NCBI GenBank assembly: GCA_015068305.1
Contig: SVKV01000005.1
Location: 1 to 64,000, forward strand
Source of the DNA: Oscillospiraceae bacterium
GTDB taxonomy: Bacteria; Bacillota; Clostridia; Oscillospirales; Oscillospiraceae
Direction: 5' to 3'
Length of the DNA stretch: 64,000 nucleotides
Shown here: one piece after another, positions 8,200 to 14,224 of the stretch
How the letters are laid out: each line of letters begins with the position of its first letter
How positions within the stretch are numbered: the first letter of the stretch is position 1
Notes under the pieces: generated by a model
Database searches by the model: none
Seen by the model: the letters and a program-made list of their open reading frames with translations, nothing else
Told to the model about the DNA's origin: nothing
Made by a program: the position numbers and the translations under genes

Positions 8200-9561
8200 A
8201 TGGCAAAGGCAAAGACTGTCTTTTACTGCACCGCCTGCGGCAACGAATCACCCAAATGGCAGGGCCGCTGCGCAGCCTGCGGCGCCTGGAATACCATGCA
8301 GGAGCATATCGAAAAACCGGTGGCTGCCGGAAAAGGACGCAGCGCGCCGGTGGGCATCAGCCGCAAGCCCCAGCGCATCCACGAGGTGGACTGTGATTCG
8401 GAGATCCGTTTTTCCACCGGAATCGGTGAACTGGACCGGGTCCTGGGCGGCGGTGCCGTGGCAGGCTCCCTGGTCCTGGTGGGCGGCGCTCCGGGTATCG
8501 GCAAATCCACGCTGCTGCTGCAGATCTGCAACAGTCTGTGTTCCGGAAGAAAGGTTTTGTATGTATCCGGTGAGGAAAGTGAGCGGCAGCTGAAGCTTCG
8601 GGCACAGCGTCTGGGCGTTAATTCGGAAGAGCTCTATATTCTTTCTGAGACAAGGATCTCCGATATTCTGGAAGCGGTAGGGGAGCTTCAGCCGGATATT
8701 CTGATCGCCGACTCCATCCAGACCCTCTACCAGGAGGAAAACGAATCCTCTCCCGGCAGTGTATCCCAGGTAAAAGACTGCACCATGACGCTGATGCAGC
8801 TGTCAAAGAGCCGGGGCATCACGGTATTTGTGGTTGGTCATATCAATAAAGACGGCAACATCGCCGGTCCCAAGGTTCTGGAGCATATGGTCGACTGCGT
8901 GCTGTATTTTGAGGGCGATCCCAATACTTCCTACCGCTTGCTCCGGGCCGCCAAGAACCGCTTTGGCTCCACCAATGAGATTGGCGTCTTTGAAATGGCG
9001 GACAAGGGCCTTCTGGAAGTTCCGAATCCCTCCCAAATGCTGCTGGACGGAAGACCGGAGAATGCACCGGGCACCTGTGTTGCCTGTGTCATGGAGGGCA
9101 CACGGCCTGTTCTGGCGGAGGTTCAGGCATTGGTTTCCAAAACCACCTTCAATGTTCCCAGACGAACTGCCGACGGCTTCGATTTTAACCGGGCAGCCCT
9201 TCTGCTGGCAGTTGCGGAAAAACGGGGCGGTATGAAGCTTGGAGTATTTGATGCTTATATCAACGTAATCGGCGGCCTCAGGCTGGATGAACCCGGAGCA
9301 GATCTGCCGGTTGTGCTGGCTGTTGCATCCTCCTATCGGGATCAGCCTATCGCTGACGATCTGGTTGCCATCGGAGAAGTGGGTCTGACCGGTGAGATCC
9401 GCAGTGTATCCAATATGAATCAGCGCCTGGCCGAAGCTGCCCGCCTGGGATTTAAAAAAGTGATCATTCCCAAAAACGGCTCGGATAAAGTGGAAATTCC
9501 CAGGGACCTTACTGTATTCCGTGTCCGAAACATCCGGGAAGCCATTGAGACCGCAATGTAA
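8200..9561 (+). CDS. radA: DNA repair protein RadA
   Basis: A 453-aa protein of full family length. The N-terminal C4 zinc finger (FYCTACG...GRCAACG) is followed by a RecA-like core with Walker A GGAPGIGKST near residue 95, the RadA-specific KNRFGST motif near 250 and a C-terminal Lon-protease-like domain. RadA/Sms is a DnaB-like helicase that processes recombination branch intermediates. It has an AAGGAG ribosome site and its own sigma-A promoter. Confidence 0.95.
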   Translation: MAKAKTVFYCTACGNESPKWQGRCAACGAWNTMQEHIEKPVAAGKGRSAPVGISRKPQRIHEVDCDSEIRFSTGIGELDRVLGGGAVAGSLVLVGGAPGIGKSTLLLQICNSLCSGRKVLYVSGEESERQLKLRAQRLGVNSEELYILSETRISDILEAVGELQPDILIADSIQTLYQEENESSPGSVSQVKDCTMTLMQLSKSRGITVFVVGHINKDGNIAGPKVLEHMVDCVLYFEGDPNTSYRLLRAAKNRFGSTNEIGVFEMADKGLLEVPNPSQMLLDGRPENAPGTCVACVMEGTRPVLAEVQALVSKTTFNVPRRTADGFDFNRAALLLAVAEKRGGMKLGVFDAYINVIGGLRLDEPGADLPVVLAVASSYRDQPIADDLVAIGEVGLTGEIRSVSNMNQRLAEAARLGFKKVIIPKNGSDKVEIPRDLTVFRVRNIREAIETAM

Positions 9562-9594
9562 ACCAGCAGTTGATTCCATGTGAGTATCCGGCCA

Positions 9595-9623
9595 TTGTAT
9601 CCTTTTTGCCTCCGTGCTATGAT
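9595..9623 (+). promoter_or_regulatory. Candidate promoter of the HTH-TPR gene
   Basis: TTGTAT (9595-9600), 17 bp, TATGAT (9618-9623), about 40 bases upstream of the start. Confidence 0.6.
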
Positions 9624-9661
9624 GGATACAACGGATCCGAACCAAACAAAGGAGAACAATC

Positions 9662-10705
9662 ATGGAAATCGGCAATCAAATCAAATCACTGCGCATTCGC
9701 AAAGGTGTCACGCAGGAGGAAATGGCCCGTCATTTTGGGATTACATCCCAGGCTGTCAGCAAATGGGAGCGTGGTGCCGCAACGCCGGATATCGGACTGC
9801 TTCCGGACATTTCTGCCTATTTTGGTGTAACAATCGACGAGCTATTTGCCCTGTCGGACGATACCAGAATGGAGCGGATCCAGAACATGATCTGGGATGT
9901 CCGTGACATTTCCTGGGATGAGTTTCAGCAGGCAAGATCCTTCCTTCTGAATAAGGCTGCAAAGGAACCAAAGAACGGCCAGCCCCATGCACTTCTGGCT
10001 GAACTGGAAAACCACTTCGCTCAGTTTTACCGGGACCAGGCTGCAGAACACGCGATGGAGGCACTGATGCGGGACCATACCATCAAGGGTGCGCACAGCG
10101 AACTGACTGCATCCATGTGCCGAAGCTGCGGCGACTGGTGTGCAAGCAACCATTTTGCGCTGATTGAGTATTACAAAGAATTTGTAGAAAAACATCCGGA
10201 TTATGCGCCCGGCTATCTTTGGCTGCTTTCGCCTCTGATCGAGGACGGCAGATTCCGGGAGGCGGATGAGTATTGCGCACGTCTGGAAAGAATTGATGAC
10301 ACTTACCGGCCTCAGCTTTTCAAAAGTCATAATCTGATTGCCCAGGGCAAATGGAACGAGGCACAGGATATCCTGCGTGAAATGGAGTGCCGGCATTCAG
10401 ATGCCTGGATCATGTATCTTGGAATTGGTGACTGCATGGTTCGCATGGGGAAATACGATGAGGCAAAAGTCTATTACCGCAAATATATGCAGCATCAGAC
10501 ACCTCCCCGGTATACGGACAGTCTGACATCCATCGCGCAGCTGTGCGAAATTCAGGGGGATTATGCCGGTGCGATAGAGGCAATACGCCAGGAGATCGAA
10601 CTGCTGGCAGGGGACTGGAATACGCTAACCGGTGAAACTGTGGATCAGCACACGAGAAATATTGAACGGTTACAGAACAAGATTCGCATTTCCCAAAACG
10701 GCTAA
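9662..10705 (+). CDS. XRE-family HTH regulator with TPR-like C-terminus
   Basis: A 347-aa protein. Residues 1-65 form a Cro/C1-type helix-turn-helix (VTQEEMARHFGITSQAVSKWERGAATPDIGLLPDISAYFGVTIDEL). The remainder is helical with repeated Tyr/Ala/Asp motifs typical of tetratricopeptide repeats, for example DAWIMYLGIGDCMVRMGKYDEA. Such proteins are cytosolic regulators, often peptide- or partner-responsive; the ligand and target are unknown. It has a good AAAGGAG site, its own promoter and a terminator, so it appears monocistronic. Confidence 0.75.
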   Translation: MEIGNQIKSLRIRKGVTQEEMARHFGITSQAVSKWERGAATPDIGLLPDISAYFGVTIDELFALSDDTRMERIQNMIWDVRDISWDEFQQARSFLLNKAAKEPKNGQPHALLAELENHFAQFYRDQAAEHAMEALMRDHTIKGAHSELTASMCRSCGDWCASNHFALIEYYKEFVEKHPDYAPGYLWLLSPLIEDGRFREADEYCARLERIDDTYRPQLFKSHNLIAQGKWNEAQDILREMECRHSDAWIMYLGIGDCMVRMGKYDEAKVYYRKYMQHQTPPRYTDSLTSIAQLCEIQGDYAGAIEAIRQEIELLAGDWNTLTGETVDQHTRNIERLQNKIRISQNG

Positions 10706-10744
10706 GGCAGGGAAGAGGGGATTTGGAAGTAAGTAAATAAGCAG

Positions 10745-10775
10745 ACCGCCTGTGCAATTGCGCACAGGCGGTTTC
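10745..10775. terminator. Terminator between two convergent HTH genes
   Basis: A perfect 11-bp stem (ACCGCCTGTGC/GCACAGGCGGT) with a 6-base loop lies between the plus-strand HTH-TPR gene and the minus-strand membrane HTH gene. A short T run follows on the plus strand, and it probably serves both. Confidence 0.75.
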
Positions 10776-10785
10776 ATATTACGGT

Positions 10786-11241
10786 TTAGAAGAATAAATA
10801 TCCGGAAAGCAGACCCAGGATAAAGAAAAGCAGCGCAACGACCGCAAATTCCAGAGGATTGCGCAGGTATTTTGTCCGGGTAACCTTTCTGAGCACCGGT
10901 TTTTCCACCACGGATTCCACGATCTTTTCAACTTCGACAACTTTTTCGACGATGACCGGCTTTTCTATGATTTTCTCAACCTCAACGATCCGGTCAACAT
11001 TCCGGTAGACAGGGACAACCTGGGGTGAAGCCTTGATTTTAGAATGGTTTCCGGTTGCCAGGTACTCCACATCCGTATCCAGTGCATCAGCAAGCTGGAT
11101 CAGTCTGAGCGTATCCGGCGCGCTGGTATCATTTTCCCACTTGCTCACTGCCTGCCTGGACACATCCATGGCTTTTGCCAGCTGTACCTGGGACATATTC
11201 CGCTCTTTTCTGAGTTCTGCAATTCGTTCACCAACGGACAT
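10786..11241 (-). CDS. Membrane-tethered XRE-family HTH protein
   Basis: A 151-aa protein. Residues 1-65 are a clear XRE helix-turn-helix (MSQVQLAKAMDVSRQAVSKWE). Residues about 78-115 form a low-complexity Val/Glu/Lys segment with repeating VEK(I/V)VE and EKPV units. One transmembrane helix follows at about 132-150 at the very C-terminus. This predicts a DNA-binding domain held at the inner membrane face by a charged stalk. Promoter and targets are not evident. The xer-like recombinase gene lies just upstream on the same strand. Confidence 0.7.
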   Translation of the reverse strand: MSVGERIAELRKERNMSQVQLAKAMDVSRQAVSKWENDTSAPDTLRLIQLADALDTDVEYLATGNHSKIKASPQVVPVYRNVDRIVEVEKIIEKPVIVEKVVEVEKIVESVVEKPVLRKVTRTKYLRNPLEFAVVALLFFILGLLSGYLFF

Positions 11242-11275
11242 ATCTGCACCGCCAATCGATAAATAGTGTCAACTA

Positions 11276-12301
11276 TCAGTTGCTTTCATCATTATCATCG
11301 ATATTTTGTGAAAAGTCAAGCTTGGACAGAGGATTTGCCTCTGCTGCGATCTTCAGTTCTGTATTTTCGATATGGGTGTAAATCTGGGTGGTATTCAGAT
11401 TCTCATGGCCAAGCACTTCCTGTACCGTTTTAACATCCACACCGCCGGAGAGCATCATAGTTGCTGCAGTATGGCGCAATTTATGAGCAGAAAACTGAGT
11501 TGAATCCAGCCCCGCCTGCAGCAGCGCCTTCTTAACCAGCCGGTGGACCGCAGTGACGCTGATCCGATTGTTGTCCCGGGAACCGAAGAGGGCCCGATTG
11601 TCCGTCAGAACCCGCTTCCTGCGCTCCGGAAGGTATGCATCGATGGCCTTTCTGCAGGCAGAACCGAAGTAGACAAACCTTTCCTTATTGCCCTTACCGA
11701 CCACCCGGATCCTATCCTCATAGACATCGGACAGATTCAGCCCGACCAGCTCGCTGCGGCGGATACCGCAATTAAGAAACAACATCAGAATTGCATAGTC
11801 GCGCTTCTCATTTTGACCGGAAACAGCCTGCAAAAGTGCTGAAGACTGCTCCAAAGTCAGGTATTTCGGCAAGCTTTTGCGCAATTTCGGATATTCCAGA
11901 TCCGCTACAGGATTTTCTTGCAATTGCTTCGTTCTTACGGTAAGATATTTATAGAAGGATTTGATGGCCGAGAGCTTTCTGGCCCGGGCTGTGGCAGAAA
12001 TACCGTAGTCCGGTGCGGGGGAATCAGGGTTCGGATTCCGGTCGTTGGCTAAGTACGACAGAAAATCAAAAATTTCCGATGTTGTGATTTCCCGAACAAA
12101 ATTCAGATCCACATCCTTGATCGGAATATCGTCCAGCCGGGTGTGAATGGGCATATCACTGCGCATTAGTTTTATAAAACGCAGAAACATCCGCAGATCC
12201 AGATAGTATTCTGAGATGGTTTTCTGAGACTGACCTTTGATTGTTTCGTGATAAGTTAGGAAATCCCTGAGAATTTGGGGGCAATCTGAATATTTTTGCA
12301 T
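11276..12301 (-). CDS. Xer-type tyrosine recombinase (XerC-like)
   Basis: A 341-aa tyrosine recombinase with an N-terminal SAM-like core-binding domain (residues 1-120). The catalytic domain shows GIRRSEL (Arg I), KGNKER (Lys), HKLRH (His-x-x-Arg), GHEN and the nucleophile in YTH. The start at 12301 is chosen for its AAGGAG site; an upstream in-frame start at 12352 would run into the divergent GNAT. It lies outside the phage attachment repeat, so it looks chromosomal. With xerD at 21.2 kb it may form the XerC/XerD pair. Its position 0.57 kb from the phage junction makes it a candidate for phage integration. An acquired integrase is less likely but possible. Confidence 0.8.
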   Translation of the reverse strand: MQKYSDCPQILRDFLTYHETIKGQSQKTISEYYLDLRMFLRFIKLMRSDMPIHTRLDDIPIKDVDLNFVREITTSEIFDFLSYLANDRNPNPDSPAPDYGISATARARKLSAIKSFYKYLTVRTKQLQENPVADLEYPKLRKSLPKYLTLEQSSALLQAVSGQNEKRDYAILMLFLNCGIRRSELVGLNLSDVYEDRIRVVGKGNKERFVYFGSACRKAIDAYLPERRKRVLTDNRALFGSRDNNRISVTAVHRLVKKALLQAGLDSTQFSAHKLRHTAATMMLSGGVDVKTVQEVLGHENLNTTQIYTHIENTELKIAAEANPLSKLDFSQNIDDNDESN

Positions 12302-12324
12302 AATTTTCTCCTTTGAGGTTGTGT

Positions 12325-12828
12325 ATGAACATTTGTTTAGAATTGATGACAAAGGAATTGGCCCGACGTTGTTTTAAAAGCTTTGTGCTTGATCCAGCTT
12401 TATTTGCTGACGAGAGCAAGTATCAGCCATATCAATACAGCGACGAGAAAAGCGATGCAACGGTTGACCGATACCGCCAGATGGGCAGAATCTATTTTGC
12501 GGTGATGCTGGATGACGAACCCATTGGAGAAATCGTCTTGAAGCAGATCGACCATGAAAAGAAAAGCTGCGCCATTGGAATCACGATGCGCTCAGATGAA
12601 TTCAAAAATAAGGGTTATGGAACGAAGGCAGAAATCCTTGCGCTGGAGTGTATCTTTGGTACGCTTGAATTTGAAACGGTTTATGCGGACACGCTGATGA
12701 AGAATACAAGAAGCCAGCATGTCCTGATGAAGGTGGGTTTTCATGAAACCGGACGGGATGATTCATTTGTATATTACCGTTGCGATAAATCTGCTTGGAA
12801 AACTATGAATGCGTTGACACAGGCTTGA
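12325..12828 (+). CDS. GNAT-family N-acetyltransferase
   Basis: A 167-aa protein with the RimJ/RimL-like GNAT fold. It shows a central FAVMLDDEPIGEIVLK strand pair, the acetyl-CoA loop FKNKGYGTKAE (Q/RxxGxG/A-like) and a C-terminal VLMKVGFHETGRDDSF block. The substrate is unknown. ATG 12325 has GAGG 6 bases upstream; TTG 12313 is an alternative. The gap to the divergent recombinase gene is only 23 bases, so promoters must lie inside the neighbouring genes. Its 3' side is the phage left junction. Confidence 0.75.
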   Translation: MNICLELMTKELARRCFKSFVLDPALFADESKYQPYQYSDEKSDATVDRYRQMGRIYFAVMLDDEPIGEIVLKQIDHEKKSCAIGITMRSDEFKNKGYGTKAEILALECIFGTLEFETVYADTLMKNTRSQHVLMKVGFHETGRDDSFVYYRCDKSAWKTMNALTQA

Positions 12829-12867
12829 ATGCTTACCTTATATGCTGATTATAGCACAAACCTGCTT

Positions 12868-12901
12868 CGAACGCAACAAAATTTTTATTTTGTTGCGTTC
12901 G
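12868..12901. repeat. Perfect 34-bp palindrome at the left phage junction
   Basis: Two perfect 15-bp arms (CGAACGCAACAAAAT at 12868-12882 and its complement at 12887-12901) flank TTTT. It can be read as a dif-like site of two 11-bp arms around a 6-bp centre. It can also be read as a hairpin terminator: in the reconstructed empty site the right arm would be followed by TTTCTTTT. Confidence 0.8.
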
Positions 12902-12902
12902 T
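12875..12902 (+). repeat. Left attachment repeat (attL)
   Basis: It starts AACAAAATTT and matches the right copy at 25 of 28 positions; the three differences are contiguous (TTT here, CCG at the right). The shared 18-bp core runs from 12885 to 12902. Confidence 0.8.
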
Positions 12903-13054
12903 GCAAACGTGTCAGACGGCAGGCGCGCCGGGATCATGCGAAAATCTTCTCTTCCACTCTGCCTAGTAAAATGAAAATTCGGCGCAATCTGCGCCGGGAG
13001 CGGCGCACGGCTCTCAATGCCGGGCGCTCGGAAAAAATGAAAGCACCTACTTAA
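12885..13054 (+). other. Detached 3' end of the phage zot gene
   Basis: An open frame continues from the attachment core to a TAA at 13052-13054. It is the same frame that zot uses across the right core (both copies encode ILLRS). If the prophage circularises, zot codons 1-226 would join about 50 codons here, giving a 276-aa protein with a very basic Arg/Lys-rich tail (CKRVRRQARRDHAK, KIRRNLRRERR). The stop lies in the centre of the terminator hairpin. The frame also extends left to an ATG at 12842, but that part is host sequence, so I do not call a separate gene. Confidence 0.7.
12985..13035 (+). other. GC-rich hairpin cluster, possible phage packaging or origin element
   Basis: Within the AT-rich phage, the stretch holds a GGCGCA/TGCGCC stem and a larger pairing of CGGGAGCGGC with GCCGGGCGCTCGG-like sequence. 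Inovirus intergenic regions carry hairpins for packaging and replication. The same bases encode the basic Zot tail, so a dual role is possible. Confidence 0.35.
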
Positions 13055-13070
13055 GTAGGTGCTTTTTTAT
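13040..13070. terminator. Bidirectional terminator of the phage late operon
   Basis: A perfect 26-bp palindrome (13-bp arms, centre 13052/13053) is followed by a T run to 13068. It would end zot transcripts in the circular phage; on the other strand it overlaps the stop of the 33-aa gene. Confidence 0.85.
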
Positions 13071-13168
13071 CGTGATTTTAGGATAGTGGTTAGTGTTATT
13101 CCAATTAATAATGGAATTAGAATAATTGGTTCTGTTATTAAATTCCAAAGAGCTTTGATTAATTCCAT
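13067..13168 (-). CDS. Phage 33-aa single-pass membrane peptide
   Basis: A 33-codon frame with a very good ribosome site (GGAGGG 5-6 bases before ATG) directly downstream of the repressor gene on the same strand. The peptide has one hydrophobic helix from about residue 12 to 30 (ITEPIILIPLLIGITLTTIL) and a basic end. It is not a family I recognise. Its link to the repressor gene suggests expression in the lysogen, for instance in immunity or exclusion; that is speculation. Confidence 0.55.
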   Translation of the reverse strand: MELIKALWNLITEPIILIPLLIGITLTTILKSR

Positions 13169-13390
13169 TTATTTCCCTCCCCTCTTGTTGTTGGTAAGTC
13201 CTGCGATGTAGTCAATTGATACATCGTAGAATTTTGCCAGCGTTATGACATGATGGAAGGGTATTTCTCTTTCTCCGATTTCCCAGAGTGAATAGGTTTG
13301 TTGTGTCGTTTGTAGTAGATCTGCGATTTGCTTCTGTGTGTATTTCTTGTTTCGATCTTCTCTTAGATCTTTGAGCCTATTGTAGTACAT
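13169..13390 (-). CDS. Phage XRE-family repressor
   Basis: A 73-aa Cro/C1-type helix-turn-helix protein (KYTQKQIADLLQTTQQTYSLWEIGEREI...HHVITLAKFYDVSIDYIAGLT). It is transcribed away from the phage structural operon. The internal ATG at 13390 with GGAGGG is chosen over an upstream frame start at 13429. An operator palindrome and a strong divergent promoter lie just upstream, the usual arrangement for a lysogeny repressor that keeps the phage operon off. Its ribosome site lies partly in a hairpin (13391-13416). Confidence 0.8.
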   Translation of the reverse strand: MYYNRLKDLREDRNKKYTQKQIADLLQTTQQTYSLWEIGEREIPFHHVITLAKFYDVSIDYIAGLTNNKRGGK

Positions 13391-13416
13391 ATTGTCCCTC
13401 CTTTTTTTGGGACAAT
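13391..13416 (-). promoter_or_regulatory. Hairpin over the repressor ribosome site
   Basis: Perfect 8-bp arms (ATTGTCCC/GGGACAAT on the minus strand) enclose A7 and GGA. The GGG of the Shine-Dalgarno is in the stem and the ATG follows immediately. Confidence 0.5.
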
Positions 13417-13419
13417 AGC

Positions 13420-13439
13420 ATACATTCATTTGAATGTAT
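13420..13439. promoter_or_regulatory. Probable repressor operator
   Basis: A perfect palindrome with 9-bp arms (ATACATTCA, TT, TGAATGTAT) abuts the -35 box of the phage promoter and lies upstream of the repressor gene. Confidence 0.65.
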
Positions 13440-13467
13440 TGACTTTACATCCAAACGTGTGTATAAT
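13439..13467 (+). promoter_or_regulatory. Phage operon promoter
   Basis: TTGACT (13439-13444), 17 bp, TATAAT (13462-13467). The operator touches the -35, so repressor binding would block it. The leader to the first gene is about 40 nt. Confidence 0.8.
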
Positions 13468-13513
13468 TTGTTACAGAGGGTTAACCCTACTTAAGTATAT
13501 GGAGGCAAAAACT

Positions 13514-13768
13514 ATGAATTATCAATTTGAAGTCCTCACCGTGCGTGACCTTGATTTCCAGGATCAGTCCGGTAAGGATGTATCCGGAATGCAGCTTTGG
13601 GTTATCGGTGCTACTACCGATAAGTCCTGGAATGGCTATGAAGTATCTAAAATGTGGATTCCTTCTGGTTCTGCCCTGGAATCCAATGTTGCCCAGCTGA
13701 AACGCGGTGATAAGATCAACGTTACTTTCAATCGCCGTGGTAAGCCTGAGACTATCGAGCTGATCTAA
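13514..13768 (+). CDS. Phage ssDNA-binding-like small protein
   Basis: An 84-aa protein and the first gene of the phage operon, with GGAGG 8 bases before ATG 13514; the longer frame from 13430 overlaps the promoter and is rejected. It is beta-rich with aromatic residues and a basic end (MQLWVIGATTDKSWNGYEV, GDKINVTFNRRGKPETIEL), compatible with the OB-fold ssDNA-binding protein (gpV-like) that coats inovirus genomes. Position before Rep supports this. The match is by size, order and composition, not by a specific motif. Confidence 0.5.
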   Translation: MNYQFEVLTVRDLDFQDQSGKDVSGMQLWVIGATTDKSWNGYEVSKMWIPSGSALESNVAQLKRGDKINVTFNRRGKPETIELI

Positions 13769-13986
13769 TGGAGCAGCTCCGTCAGATCTTGTCCCAGCTT
13801 GCCTTAAACCTGGAACTTAATATCGCTATGTGCGATAAGATCGAAGATCATGAAAAACGACTTAAGGCCGTGGAGATCTCCCAGGCTGCCCAGAAAACGC
13901 GTGTGGACTCTCTTTCTAAAAGTGTTAGCGAATATAATTATGCACTTTCTAGCAAACTCTATGACGTTAGGAAGGAAAAGAAATGA
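13768..13986 (+). CDS. Phage coiled-coil protein
   Basis: A 72-aa charged helical protein whose start overlaps the preceding stop (TAATG). Heptad-like hydrophobic spacing runs through most of it (LRQILSQLALNLEL, HEKRLKAVEI, VDSLSKSVSE). No family recognised. Overlapping starts at both ends put it in a translationally coupled block with the ssDNA-binding-like protein and the 48-aa membrane protein. Confidence 0.6.
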   Translation: MEQLRQILSQLALNLELNIAMCDKIEDHEKRLKAVEISQAAQKTRVDSLSKSVSEYNYALSSKLYDVRKEKK

Positions 13987-14129
13987 TTAATACATTTCTG
14001 CTCCGGTGCACTCTTCTTTTTGTAAGAGCTGCATATTATCTTTTGCCTGTGATTTCTTTTCTTATGAAATGTATCCTGGTAATTTTGATTGCATTTGTAG
14101 CACTTTTGTTACTTATTGTAATCTTTTAA
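13983..14129 (+). CDS. Phage 48-aa membrane peptide
   Basis: A 48-codon frame that begins inside the preceding stop (ATGA). The second half is very hydrophobic (ILVILIAFVALLLLIVIF) and the first half holds several Arg/Cys and aromatic residues, giving one or two membrane helices. No family recognised; it could be a minor virion or assembly protein. Confidence 0.55.
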   Translation: MINTFLLRCTLLFVRAAYYLLPVISFLMKCILVILIAFVALLLLIVIF

Positions 14130-14224
14130 GGGCTAGTCGTGACGACATACCCCTTTGGGCAATATTCGGGGAAAAGTTCGCTTTTCCCCACGCCCCCCCC
14201 TACTAACAGGGGGGCACAGTCTAC
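14130..14224 (+). other. Three-hairpin region before rep; candidate phage origin and rep leader
   Basis: Three inverted repeats follow in 80 bases: GTCGT-G-ACGAC (14136-14146), GGGGAAAAG-TTCG-CTTTTCCCC (14168-14189), and GCCCCCC/GGGGGGC (14192-14215). The G-run of the last is also the only good ribosome site for rep. Rolling-circle origins often lie next to rep, so this is a candidate replication origin, translation control element, or both. Confidence 0.5.

Noticed and set aside
11276..12828. Recombinase and GNAT as part of the prophage
   Set aside because: Both lie outside the left attachment repeat and have the codon use of the chromosome.
12842..13054. A 70-aa gene starting left of the phage junction
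   Set aside because: Its first 14 codons are host sequence and the rest continues the phage zot frame; it is a junction artefact.
13041..13500. The 12-bp match CCTACTTAAGTA at 13046 and near 13490
   Set aside because: One copy is in the phage terminator and the other just before the ssDNA-binding-like gene. It is too short and AT-rich to call a functional repeat.
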